From contig JADFYG010000009.1 of NCBI GenBank assembly GCA_015233155.1, forward strand, positions 1 to 64,000: a stretch of 64,000 bases of DNA. The letters run 5' to 3'. The stretch comes from Candidatus Rifleibacteriota bacterium (GTDB lineage: Bacteria; Muiribacteriota; Ozemobacteria; Ozemobacterales; Ozemobacteraceae). The position numbers and the translations under genes were made by a program. A model generated the notes under the pieces. That model saw only the letters and a list, made by a program, of their open reading frames with translations. It was not told the origin of the DNA and ran no database searches. Positions 8,061 through 15,885 of this stretch are shown in pieces (the stretch's first letter is position 1; each line of letters opens with the position of its first letter).

Positions 8061-8476
8061 AAATAGAATTCAGCGCGTTATTTGAGCCGCAAAAAGAAGG
8101 CGGTTTTACTGTTACTTTCCCCGACATTCCTGAGGCAATAACCGAAGGGGATACCATGGAAGAAGCTATTTTTAACGCTCAGGAGATTCTTACCGGCTGC
8201 CTCGAACAAAGGATCGAGGACAGTGAAAATATTCCGCTCCCTGAAGTCAGAAAAGGCAAGCATTTCTATTCTGTTTCCCCTTCTGCTGCCGTTCAGTCCG
8301 CGATTCTCGTCCGCTTATCAAAAAACGGGAAAAGCCTCGCAGACATCGCCCGCGCCCTGGGAACCTCGTGGCCGGCGGTGCAACGTTTGGAAAACCCGAA
8401 GCACTCTCCCACGCTGAAACAACTGGAACGCGCGGCAGCAGCACTCGGAAAGCGACTCATTCTGTCGTTCGAATAA
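8057..8476 (+). CDS. hicB: HicB-type antitoxin with C-terminal XRE helix-turn-helix
   Basis: 139 residues. The N-terminal HicB fold is seen in FEPQKEGGFTVTFPDIPEAI and the following TMEEAIFNAQEIL (residues 9-50). Residues ~85-135 are a helix-turn-helix (SLADIARALGTSWPAVQRLE) for DNA binding and autoregulation. It neutralises HicA. A toxin-antitoxin pair as the last two genes of a pilus subunit operon is unusual. It could stabilise this accessory stretch, or simply be a passenger. The pair is followed by a strong hairpin. Confidence 0.92.
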   Translation: MKIEFSALFEPQKEGGFTVTFPDIPEAITEGDTMEEAIFNAQEILTGCLEQRIEDSENIPLPEVRKGKHFYSVSPSAAVQSAILVRLSKNGKSLADIARALGTSWPAVQRLENPKHSPTLKQLERAAAALGKRLILSFE

Positions 8477-8507
8477 TACCTATATCAAGAAGACTGGGAA
8501 GAAATAT

Positions 8508-8546
8508 CAAACACCCCCGGGGAATGGTCTTCCCCGGGGGTGTTTG
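8508..8546. terminator. Perfect 16-bp hairpin between convergent operons
   Basis: 8508-8523 pairs without mismatch with 8531-8546 around a 7-nt loop (CAAACACCCCCGGGGA and its complement). It lies between hicB (+) and the cassette 2 TadG gene (-), so it can serve both. Uridine runs are short on both strands. Confidence 0.75.
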
Positions 8547-8559
8547 GTACCGGCTCCCG

Positions 8560-11500
8560 TCAGTTGGGTGGCACCTCGTATGGTTTCACCAGATACTGGA
8601 CGAATTTTCCACGAATCTGGCCCTGAAGATTCGGATCACTATCCGTTCTGGTAAATGATGCCGGAGGAATCAGCTGAAACACCGCATAACCAACGATTCT
8701 GACGGCTGTCTTGAACTGATATGCACTTGAGGCATTTACGCCAACGGGGGGCGTATCCGAGCCGACTATATCATAAATGGTACTCGCTGATGCATTCCAC
8801 GTGGTATTGGGATTTCCAAGAGCATTGGTCTTTACCTCCGGGGGGATATCCGTAATCGGAACGATGACATACGGCGAAGCCGTAATCGGCGGCGAGGCAT
8901 TCTGGTCTCCGAAGACTTTCCAGTTAACGCCAAGATTAGTCTGCGGCGTAGCATTATCGGGCATGGGCATAACCCGGTCGTTTACGCTGGAAGGCTGGCC
9001 GTATCCGTATTCCAGTTGTTGCAGGTAATTGTTGAATGTCGCATTGGTGTCATTCGCCATGTTCAGGATGCCGTAATTGAATTTCGTCGGTGGAGGAGGC
9101 GTTCCGACACCTTTTGTAGAAAAGGCTCCAAGCAGAATATTATTGAGAACAAGACGGCTGGCCTGATAGTTTGGATTGACATCCCAGTTGGAGGTAGCTG
9201 CTTCGTGACCACCGAGGAAAGCGAAAGAGCCGGTGGCTGTGCCTCCATAAAGGAAGCCCTCGATGTATTCAGCGACGGCGGAGTTTCCGCTGTTACTGCC
9301 GAGAACAGTGGTTGTCGACTTGAGTGTCGATTTCACGAATGAATCGGTAGCGCCATTACGATGATACAGAGTACCTGCGTGCGTCTGACATCTTTCTTTG
9401 AGGGGGAAGGCTAATGTGAAGTTTCCGTATACTCCGGCGGCCTGGAGAGTCGAATAGTATTCCTGGTTGCTGTTCCGGACGTAGGACCAGGGGAAAGCTT
9501 TGTATGTTACGCCCGTGCAGGAAAAACAGTCGGCATAAGCGGCGGAAGCTACTGCATTTGCCCCTGAAAGCTGGTCCAGATATATTCTTCTCTGCCACAA
9601 TGCGAGATCCATGGTTTCAGCGGCATGACATTGGGCAAACAGGTAGCCCCCATCAGTCACGTGCTTACGGATTTTCGCGATAACATCAAATTTCATTTTG
9701 CTGACCCGGCTTGGATGGAGAACGAAGGGCGCCGTGGCAAGAACATTGTTGGAGCTGCCGTCGGTGGCAACCAGACTCGTCCCAGTGCCTGTGGGTGACC
9801 ATCTGTAAGAAGGATTATAGCTGCCGTCATCGGTGTATCCGAGTGTAGTTGCGAGGTTCCAGTCGGTGATCCCTTTGCAGCACTGGGGCAAATCACTATT
9901 GCCGTGCTGACAGAACCATGTGTTTGCCGTCGGAAGATCACGCCACCAGACGACACTCCCTGTCGCCGTCGGTGCTGACGAACGATCGCAGCAACGCAAA
10001 CCGTAGTTTTTGCAGCTGTTGGTGTCGAAAGTCTTTGTTTTGGGTGAAGTCCAGTTGTTGGTGCCCTGATAAAAATAGAATTGTTCACAATATGGGCATA
10101 GATCGTTAACAGCAATAGAGGTCTTAATACTCTTTGTCCCGACTGCAGAGGCGTCAGCGGCGGAACATGAATACCAAGAGGAGTTTCCCGTATAAATATT
10201 ACAACTGGCCGTCGCGTAGGCTTTCCCGGTCCAACCAACTGGGGAGGTAAAATAAAAAGTTTTACAGTATGCGCACAAATCAGTATTGGTAGAGGAAGTC
10301 TTGTTCATGGGGCCATAAGTCGTATCCCATAATCTGCAGCAGTTGGGAGTCTTCTGATTCCGCTTGCACTGCGTCCTGTCATATGTAATTGTCAGGCCCA
10401 CCTGCGGGCCTCCGAAATAAATATCCCGACAATATGAGCATAAATTAGTCGATGTCGAAGAAGTCACACTCAGATTACCTAAGAAGTAATTGGCAGCGAT
10501 ACCGGAGGGGACATTGGGGTTACTGGTGCAGGTATAGTCGATATACGAACAGCCGCCCTGAAAACCAGTGAAGTCTTCGTGATGGCAGTGCAGCCAGGTA
10601 TAAAGCGCTGATCCATTGGCCGTTTTGTCGAGCTCACCGCCGATAATGTCGTCGTCATAAATATGATTGGCATAAGAGGCATTAAATGTTGCTGAAAGCA
10701 ATCCCGCCCTGACTTGGGGGTGCCCACCATAAGGGATCTTGGCAGCCCGAACGATTTTCTCTACCGGGTCGGGGGTTGGTTGTGAAGAATACATGGCTAT
10801 TCGCGGGCGGGGTTTGTCAACGATCAAAACAGATGCGCTTGCCGCGGTGACTGCTGCATACACAGCGGCAATATTAGTTGTCCCATCTTCGATCGTATAA
10901 GTAAGGCCAAGGTCATCAAGATTATTCTTTATAACGTCATACACAATATGATTGTTGGCATCGCCGTTATCATATGGCAATAGAAATGATCCGCCCCTGT
11001 ACCCTAATAACCATTCTATTCCTTCATGACCAGGCCTGTTCGGCTGTCCTGCAACCGAGTTTGGGAGTTCCGGGAACCAGAATCCGGTGTCCCCGGTCGT
11101 ATCGCTTGCAATGACTTTTACAATGCGGAGACACCAGTATGCCATACCGTATCCAAGCAGATATTTGGTCCCGGTAGGCTGATTATCCATGGTCAAAAGA
11201 ATCAGCTTGGGAGTCTTGGTATAATTCGTTGAAGCTTTGTCGCCACCCAGTTTTAGCACATACTCGCCATCCGGGGTAAAACCTGTTGCTGTAGAATCCG
11301 TGGCAAAAAGATTTACCTGCCAGGTATCCTTGTCTTTATCGAGAGGATCCCCGAACGGCATACCGAGAGGAATCAGCGGGGCGCCGCCAAAGGGGGCTGC
11401 CCGGGAGGCGGACACCTGGGCTGTATTAAAATCCATTACCTTGGAAAACATCAGAGTGACCGTCTCGGGGCCTGTCACCTGCAAGCTGAGATTGTTCGGA

Positions 11501-11817
11501 AACGTAATATTGAGATTGGCGGCAACCGAGGCGCCATCCGCACCTAGATTCTGCGTGATCACATATTTCACTCTGGCCTTCACCAAAACTTGCGAGGAGG
11601 TCGCCAAAGGAAAACCACCTAACTGGGTCGCGTAATCGAATCCTGCCTTCCAACCCGCATTGATAGCCGAATTCAACCGCGCCTGATTGTAATACATCCA
11701 TCCGACATCGGTAACCATCGCGGTCAACGCAATAAGAAAAATGCCTCCGATAGCGGAAAAAATCATGAAGCTTCCCCGTTGAGGATTTTGTCTTTCACTC
11801 TTTTTTAGTTTTTCCAT
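8560..11817 (-). CDS. Giant TadG-like protein, cassette 2, with ~700-residue Cys-rich insert
   Basis: 1085 residues, over twice the size of its paralogs. The N-terminus (~1-195) matches the other TadG proteins: membrane helix, then VTDVGWMYYNQARLNSAINA and a PFGDPLD...YVLKLG segment. The C-terminus (~910-1085) also matches and ends in IRGKFVQYLVKPYEVPP. The unique insert has two parts. One holds RPRIAMYSSQPTPDP...YTWLHCHHEDFTG (~345-415) and, after an interruption, DGGYLFAQCHAAETMDLA and a FLGGHEA block. This recalls proteins often labelled asparagine synthetase B in Bacteroidetes, from memory only. The interruption (~450-635) is three tandem ~57-residue units, each with (N/D)LCxYCxxxYF and later cysteines, two of the three ending in a CC pair. 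The start has GGGAGGAGAA upstream. It probably acts as an exposed minor pilin or adhesin. Confidence 0.85.
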   Translation of the reverse strand: MEKLKKSERQNPQRGSFMIFSAIGGIFLIALTAMVTDVGWMYYNQARLNSAINAGWKAGFDYATQLGGFPLATSSQVLVKARVKYVITQNLGADGASVAANLNITFPNNLSLQVTGPETVTLMFSKVMDFNTAQVSASRAAPFGGAPLIPLGMPFGDPLDKDKDTWQVNLFATDSTATGFTPDGEYVLKLGGDKASTNYTKTPKLILLTMDNQPTGTKYLLGYGMAYWCLRIVKVIASDTTGDTGFWFPELPNSVAGQPNRPGHEGIEWLLGYRGGSFLLPYDNGDANNHIVYDVIKNNLDDLGLTYTIEDGTTNIAAVYAAVTAASASVLIVDKPRPRIAMYSSQPTPDPVEKIVRAAKIPYGGHPQVRAGLLSATFNASYANHIYDDDIIGGELDKTANGSALYTWLHCHHEDFTGFQGGCSYIDYTCTSNPNVPSGIAANYFLGNLSVTSSTSTNLCSYCRDIYFGGPQVGLTITYDRTQCKRNQKTPNCCRLWDTTYGPMNKTSSTNTDLCAYCKTFYFTSPVGWTGKAYATASCNIYTGNSSWYSCSAADASAVGTKSIKTSIAVNDLCPYCEQFYFYQGTNNWTSPKTKTFDTNSCKNYGLRCCDRSSAPTATGSVVWWRDLPTANTWFCQHGNSDLPQCCKGITDWNLATTLGYTDDGSYNPSYRWSPTGTGTSLVATDGSSNNVLATAPFVLHPSRVSKMKFDVIAKIRKHVTDGGYLFAQCHAAETMDLALWQRRIYLDQLSGANAVASAAYADCFSCTGVTYKAFPWSYVRNSNQEYYSTLQAAGVYGNFTLAFPLKERCQTHAGTLYHRNGATDSFVKSTLKSTTTVLGSNSGNSAVAEYIEGFLYGGTATGSFAFLGGHEAATSNWDVNPNYQASRLVLNNILLGAFSTKGVGTPPPPTKFNYGILNMANDTNATFNNYLQQLEYGYGQPSSVNDRVMPMPDNATPQTNLGVNWKVFGDQNASPPITASPYVIVPITDIPPEVKTNALGNPNTTWNASASTIYDIVGSDTPPVGVNASSAYQFKTAVRIVGYAVFQLIPPASFTRTDSDPNLQGQIRGKFVQYLVKPYEVPPN

Positions 11818-11829
11818 GGATTCTCCTCC

Positions 11830-12267
11830 CTATTCTTTCCGCTCCGTGGCAGCCGCATGTAAAAGCAGTGTCCCGCTTCCTCCGGAGAGTAGATACGAAA
11901 AAGGCGACCATGTTCCCATTTGAAAATCAGCGGAAACAGTTACAGTCGTGGTGGCAACCTCAACGCCCGTATATTGAATATTTTTATATGAGGTTGTCGG
12001 CATAAAATTTGATTGGAGACTCATGAAGGCGGCCGCCACCTGTGCCTGGGTCGAATGTGTATAGGCGGTAAAGCTGTCCCTCCCGGCAATCAGAGAAATT
12101 CTTTTTGAGCCGACTTTGGCTGCCGCCGAACACTGTGCACTCAACGTAATCCAGCAGTGGAAAATTATTCCGAATTCTACGATGCCGAAAAAAACAAGCA
12201 AGAAGATTGGAATGAGAAGAGAATACTCTACAACCGCCTGACCGGACTTCCTTCTCTGTATTATCAT
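11830..12267 (-). CDS. TadE-like pseudopilin, cassette 2, second gene (TadE-b2)
   Basis: 145 residues. KSGQAVVEYSLLIPIFLLVF is a TadE prepilin N-terminus with Glu at +5, followed by VEFGIIFHCWITLSAQC. Strong similarity to 5946-6389 and 14057-14593 along the whole length (GSKRIS, TSYKNIQYTGVE, AATERKE end). It lies 17 nt after TadE-a2 and 12 nt before the giant TadG gene, so the three form one minus-strand operon. Predicted to be processed by TadV and act as a minor pilus subunit. Confidence 0.87.
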   Translation of the reverse strand: MIIQRRKSGQAVVEYSLLIPIFLLVFFGIVEFGIIFHCWITLSAQCSAAAKVGSKRISLIAGRDSFTAYTHSTQAQVAAAFMSLQSNFMPTTSYKNIQYTGVEVATTTVTVSADFQMGTWSPFSYLLSGGSGTLLLHAAATERKE

Positions 12268-12284
12268 TTTTTTCCTCCGGGAAA

Positions 12285-12719
12285 CTAAAGCGAAGTGGGA
12301 ACCTGATAAACCGCTACCGCCTGTAGATTTATTGCTGTCGAGCCTGCAACAGCATGCAACATAGTCTGATAAAACGGGGTATATGTCCTTGATGGATATG
12401 AAAGCAGAACCCTTTTACACGTAGTAGCGGGATTACTCCCCGGAATTACTATGTCCGTGGAAGATGCGGTAACCGTGCCCCACCATTGGGGAACGCTGGC
12501 ATTCACATGAGCCTGAATTGCGGTCACATCTGAAACCCCCGAATGTCCGTTGCTTTCCGCGGCAAACTGGGCAGCGTCATTGGCTATTTCCTGAAGAGTC
12601 ACCAGATTGTAAAAGGCAAACCCGAAATCAATGATCCCTCCGACAATAACCAACAAGAAGAAGGGAAACAAAAAGGCCAGCTCCACCATTCCCTGACCGC
12701 GTCTTTTTTTTCTATTCAT
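12285..12719 (-). CDS. TadE-like pseudopilin, cassette 2, first gene (TadE-a2)
   Basis: 144 residues. RRGQGMVELAFLFPFFLLVI with Glu at +5 is a TadE-type processing site; IIDFGFAFYNLVTLQEIAND is nearly identical to the cassette 1 and 3 homologs. The soluble part keeps the WW pair and the YTPFYQ motif. A GAGGAAAG ribosome site precedes the ATG. It is the first gene of the minus-strand cassette 2, divergent from cassette 3. Confidence 0.87.
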   Translation of the reverse strand: MNRKKRRGQGMVELAFLFPFFLLVIVGGIIDFGFAFYNLVTLQEIANDAAQFAAESNGHSGVSDVTAIQAHVNASVPQWWGTVTASSTDIVIPGSNPATTCKRVLLSYPSRTYTPFYQTMLHAVAGSTAINLQAVAVYQVPTSL

Positions 12720-12745
12720 ATACTTTCCTCGATTCCATTAAATAA

Positions 12746-12765
12746 GTAGCAAGAAACATACCTGA
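12746..12765 (-). promoter_or_regulatory. Candidate sigma-54 promoter facing cassette 2
   Basis: On the minus strand GGTATGTTTCTTGCT has the -24 GG (12761-12762) and -12 GC (12749-12750) separated by exactly 10 nt. The TTGC half is perfect and the -24 half is weak. The predicted start would lie ~15-20 nt before the ATG at 12719. Confidence 0.3.
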
Positions 12766-13036
12766 TCGGTGTTTCAATTATGCCATGAAATAAACGCCCA
12801 TGATAAGGATTTTTTACCTACGTAACAAGGGAATTTGTCCCATGTCATTCACAAACCACACCGACATTCATGTTCCGCAAATTCTTCAGAGATATTTGAA
12901 TATTCACCCAATTCAGTATATCCCAGAAAAAAAGAACAGGCGCATATTTTGCAATCTGTATTGCCCTCTCACTGCGACTCTTACACAAGAAATTATCATA
13001 TTATATGTAATTTGTAAAGGAGCCGATGAAGTCGGC

Positions 13037-13076
13037 GGGGTCATTTAATTCTCGACAGGTTAGAACAGCGACCGCC
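13037..13076. mobile_element. Truncated end of the MITE-like element (fragment D)
   Basis: GGGGTCATTTAATTCTCGAC and the following AGGTTAGAACAGCGACCGCC match one terminal repeat and the adjoining interior of copies A-C. The rest of the element is missing. Confidence 0.7.
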
Positions 13077-13365
13077 ATATTTCATTGATGAAGACACGGT
13101 GCTCCTGGTCCATCCCTGGCATTATTCGTTTGGTCCAAACGAAGTTAGTACTCGTGAAAAACAAAACTTTATCGTCTAAGGAGCCCCGCAACAATAACCT
13201 GAACAATTTTGCAAAGAATTCTTAATATTGATACTGCTTTTTTCGACGTTGTTTGCTCAAGTAATTCGTGCGCGACTCCTAAGCATAATTTGGTATATAT
13301 TATTAGCAAGATTACATTCTTGAGGATGAGGCAAATTGACCCTAGCGGGGATATTTAGGATAGCT

Positions 13366-13383
13366 CCGGCATGGGTATTGCTT
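13366..13383 (+). promoter_or_regulatory. Candidate sigma-54 promoter for cassette 3
   Basis: CCGGCATGGGTATTGCTT: GG at 13368-13369 and GC at 13380-13381 are 10 nt apart, and the consensus positions C-A, G-R and TTGC-T match. The predicted start ~13393 leaves a ~28-nt leader to the ATG at 13421, with AGAGGTG as ribosome site. Confidence 0.45.
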
Positions 13384-13420
13384 AATTAGTCTAACCACCC
13401 ATGATTAAGAGGTGATAAAA

Positions 13421-13846
13421 ATGAGATACGAGCGTAGAAAAGGTCAAGCTGTCGTGGAAATGGCCGTTCTTTTTCCGTTTTTTCTTCTGGTCATAGTCGG
13501 AGGAATCATTGATTTCGGCTATGCTTTAAATAATCTAATCACGCTTCAGCAAATAGCAAATGAGGCGGCCCAATATGCAGCGGAAGGAAACGCCGGACAA
13601 CCGGAGCCTACATCAACCGTAACTGCGTTTGCTCAAACGCGAAAACCAGCCTGGTGGGCAAACATACCGCTGACGGTGACAGTTAATGACAAAACAACTA
13701 TAGATGCCGGAGCAAAGCCTTTAAAAGAGGTTATCGTAATGTTGGACTCGCCGGTTTACACACCCTTCTACCAATCAATGATCCATGCGGCGACCGGATC
13801 TCCCAGTATAAGGCTCTCCTGCATGGCAGCCTTTCAGGTTCCCTGA
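13421..13846 (+). CDS. TadE-like pseudopilin, cassette 3, first gene (TadE-a3)
   Basis: 141 residues from the ATG at 13421. AGAGGTG ends 6 nt upstream; an in-frame GTG at 13412 lies within the ribosome site itself and is rejected. RKGQAVVEMAVLFPFFLLVI is the prepilin motif with Glu at +5. The soluble part keeps PAWWAN and VYTPFYQSM like its two paralogs, and ends AAFQVP. A 210-base gap with a palindromic repeat separates it from the next gene, unlike in cassettes 1 and 2. Confidence 0.87.
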   Translation: MRYERRKGQAVVEMAVLFPFFLLVIVGGIIDFGYALNNLITLQQIANEAAQYAAEGNAGQPEPTSTVTAFAQTRKPAWWANIPLTVTVNDKTTIDAGAKPLKEVIVMLDSPVYTPFYQSMIHAATGSPSIRLSCMAAFQVP

Positions 13847-13893
13847 AAATAAAGCATGGATTGTAAAGGGAGTTGCAATATTAGCGATAACTT

Positions 13894-13971
13894 GTAGGGG
13901 CAAATAAACATTCGCCCGCGTAAATGAGTTATTAATTTTCTGCATCCGGCAAATAATAGCTCGCCCCCTAC
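13894..13971. repeat. Palindromic extragenic repeat inside cassette 3
   Basis: GTAGGGGCAAATAAACATTCGCCC-like and its inverted partner (...AGCTCGCCCCCTAC) flank ~45 bases. GTAGGGG at 13894-13900 can pair with CCCCTAC at 13965-13971. It lies between the two TadE genes of cassette 3 and resembles REP sequences. No gene was seen in 13847-14056. Confidence 0.55.
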
Positions 13972-14056
13972 GAAAAATTTTGACATGCTGCGGTAATTTT
14001 GCAGGTTCCTCTGGAGTATCTGATTTTTTGCGAGTGGTATGCAAGGAGGTAATGTT

Positions 14057-14593
14057 ATGCAGCAATCGAACGAAAATTACTTTTCAACCAAATATCCATT
14101 GAACGCAAATCCAGGGGCTGTCGTTGAACGGCGGAAAATTAAACCTGTCAAGCACCGCCATGGTCAGGCTGTCGTTGAAATGGCTCTGGTTTTGCCAATT
14201 TTTTTGGTCGTGTTTCTCGGCATAATCGATTTTGCCCGGGCTTTTCACTGTTGGTCAACTCTGAACCACATGTGTGTTTCGGCGGCCCGGGTTGCCTGTA
14301 AACGACAGCTTTTAAATATCGCCAGAAATGCCTATACATCCACTACGCATACCTCACCCGACATCGTCACGGCGGAATTCTGGAAATATATTTCTCCTCT
14401 TACCCCGGTCGCCAATATAACCGGGCCTGATTTGAAAGGTGTCACTTACCAACAAACAAGCGACACGGTTCGCATTTCGGCCAGCTTTCAATTCACAGCT
14501 TATTGTCCCGGTCTGACATCAATGCTAGGCACCTCCACAGGCTCTTCGACAGCCATTATCCTGACTGCCCAGGCAGTTCAGAGAAAGGAGTGA
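14057..14593 (+). CDS. TadE-like pseudopilin, cassette 3, second gene (TadE-b3)
   Basis: 178 residues from ATG 14057, chosen because AAGGAGGT ends 6 nt upstream (an in-frame ATG at 14039 precedes that site). A ~34-residue polar leader, longer than in the paralogs, comes before HGQAVVEMALVLPIFLVVFL with Glu at +5. The mature part has IDFARAFHCWSTL, the TYTSTTHT-type region and a VQRKE end as in TadE-b1 and b2. The stop is 5 nt before the TadG start. Confidence 0.86.
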   Translation: MQQSNENYFSTKYPLNANPGAVVERRKIKPVKHRHGQAVVEMALVLPIFLVVFLGIIDFARAFHCWSTLNHMCVSAARVACKRQLLNIARNAYTSTTHTSPDIVTAEFWKYISPLTPVANITGPDLKGVTYQQTSDTVRISASFQFTAYCPGLTSMLGTSTGSSTAIILTAQAVQRKE

Positions 14594-14598
14594 CGCTT

Positions 14599-15723
14599 AT
14601 GAAAAATAGAAAAATTACACAAAATAGCCGCCGAGGCGGTATCTTGATCATGGCCGGAGTTGCCTCGATATTTTTAATTGGTATGGTAGCAATGGTTACC
14701 GACGTCGGATGGGCATACTTTAATAAACTCAAACTGCAAACGGCTGTCAATGCCGCCTGGAAAGCCGGATATGACGCATCCTGTATATCCCTGGACGCCA
14801 ACGCAGGTGCTGCATTAACCACTAGTCAAAAGAGTGCGGTTACGGCAAGAGTCAAGGCAGTTTTTATGCAGAATGGGTATTCACAGACGGACGCCGATGC
14901 CCTTGTCATTACGTTTGCACCAACGGCCACGAGTTCCAATCACCTTGATGTCGCAAGCACAAGGCCCATTTCCCTCTTTTTTGCCAATTTTATGAACTTC
15001 TCATCCATGAATATCAGTGCAGATCGCGGAACAAACCTCATTGCCACATCTACGAACGATGACGGCAGCGGCAATGGAGATGGAATTGTCCCTGTCGGAG
15101 TTGTTCACGGAGATCTTCTCCCTTATACATCAGGGAATAAGCAGTATTACTCCTACAGGGCATTTGATAAAAACGCCCTGGAAGGCTACACAGTAGGCCA
15201 GGAATATATATTACGAATGGCCGGGGCCAATGATCCTTCTCCCACTATTGTAAATGGATGCCCGGCAGGATATGTACAATTAAACGGAGGGGGTAATTCC
15301 AATCAGGGTTCCCTGGCTCTGGATGGAAATGGTGCGGCAAACTGGCAGGATTTGTTTATTAATGGATATTCAGAGATCATCAACCTGAACGACCGCTTGA
15401 ATACCGAGCCCGGAGGAACGAATGGTCCCGTTGATAGCGCCAAAAACACGAGAATAGCCAATAATGACCTGAGAATTATAGTTCCGATCGTCGATATTCC
15501 ACCGGAAGTAATTGATCCGACAGCGGTAACCACATTTGACCTTAACGGAAAAACGACAAATCGGGTAATCGGTTTTGCAGTCTTCGACATGACAGCGCCA
15601 AGCGGTGATCATGCCACATTCAGAACTGACCTCGGAAAAACTTACCCGGACAAGGAAATTCGAGGCGTCTTCGTTAAATATATTGTAAGTCCATATCAGG
15701 TCGCCTCCGGCACACTGAACTAA
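14599..15723 (+). CDS. TadG-like protein, cassette 3 (minimal form)
   Basis: 374 residues from ATG 14599 (AAGGAG 8 nt upstream). The N-terminal membrane helix (GGILIMAGVASIFLIGMVAM) and VTDVGWAYFNKLKLQTAVNA match the other TadG proteins, as do IVPIVDIPPEVI and the C-terminal IRGVFVKYIVSPYQVA. Where the paralogs carry ~115 and ~700 extra residues, this copy has only ~35 (about residues 210-245). It thus shows the core of the family. Predicted to be inner-membrane anchored during assembly and then surface exposed. It is followed by a strong terminator. Confidence 0.85.
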   Translation: MKNRKITQNSRRGGILIMAGVASIFLIGMVAMVTDVGWAYFNKLKLQTAVNAAWKAGYDASCISLDANAGAALTTSQKSAVTARVKAVFMQNGYSQTDADALVITFAPTATSSNHLDVASTRPISLFFANFMNFSSMNISADRGTNLIATSTNDDGSGNGDGIVPVGVVHGDLLPYTSGNKQYYSYRAFDKNALEGYTVGQEYILRMAGANDPSPTIVNGCPAGYVQLNGGGNSNQGSLALDGNGAANWQDLFINGYSEIINLNDRLNTEPGGTNGPVDSAKNTRIANNDLRIIVPIVDIPPEVIDPTAVTTFDLNGKTTNRVIGFAVFDMTAPSGDHATFRTDLGKTYPDKEIRGVFVKYIVSPYQVASGTLN

Positions 15724-15728
15724 CGCGA

Positions 15729-15776
15729 AACAAAACAGCATGCGGGGTCCTTGCGCCCTGCATGCTGTTTTGTTTT
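15729..15776 (+). terminator. Rho-independent terminator of cassette 3
   Basis: A perfect 15-bp stem (15729-15743 with 15760-15774, AACAAAACAGCATGC and complement) with a further partly paired GC-rich top ends in TGTTTT, six bases after the TadG stop. Confidence 0.85.
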
Positions 15777-15885
15777 AGGTCAGTTATAAATTACAAATCC
15801 ATCTTTCAATCTTAGTATCGAAAAATATTACATCTCTGAAGGATGCGGATAATTTCTGTGTCGGGACGCTATTCACGGAGTTTTA

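Larger units (their letters stand above)
12720..13420. other. Divergent control region between cassettes 2 and 3
   Basis: No convincing gene lies in these 700 AT-rich bases; the one plus-strand frame at 12800-13048 has no family character. The region contains two sigma-54-like sites, one facing each cassette, and a truncated MITE end at 13037-13076. No Flp pilin gene, which is often placed at such a spot, was found on either strand. Confidence 0.6.

Noticed and set aside
12800..13048. Small plus-strand gene in the divergent control region
   Set aside because: No ribosome site, no family features, unusual composition and overlap with the MITE fragment.
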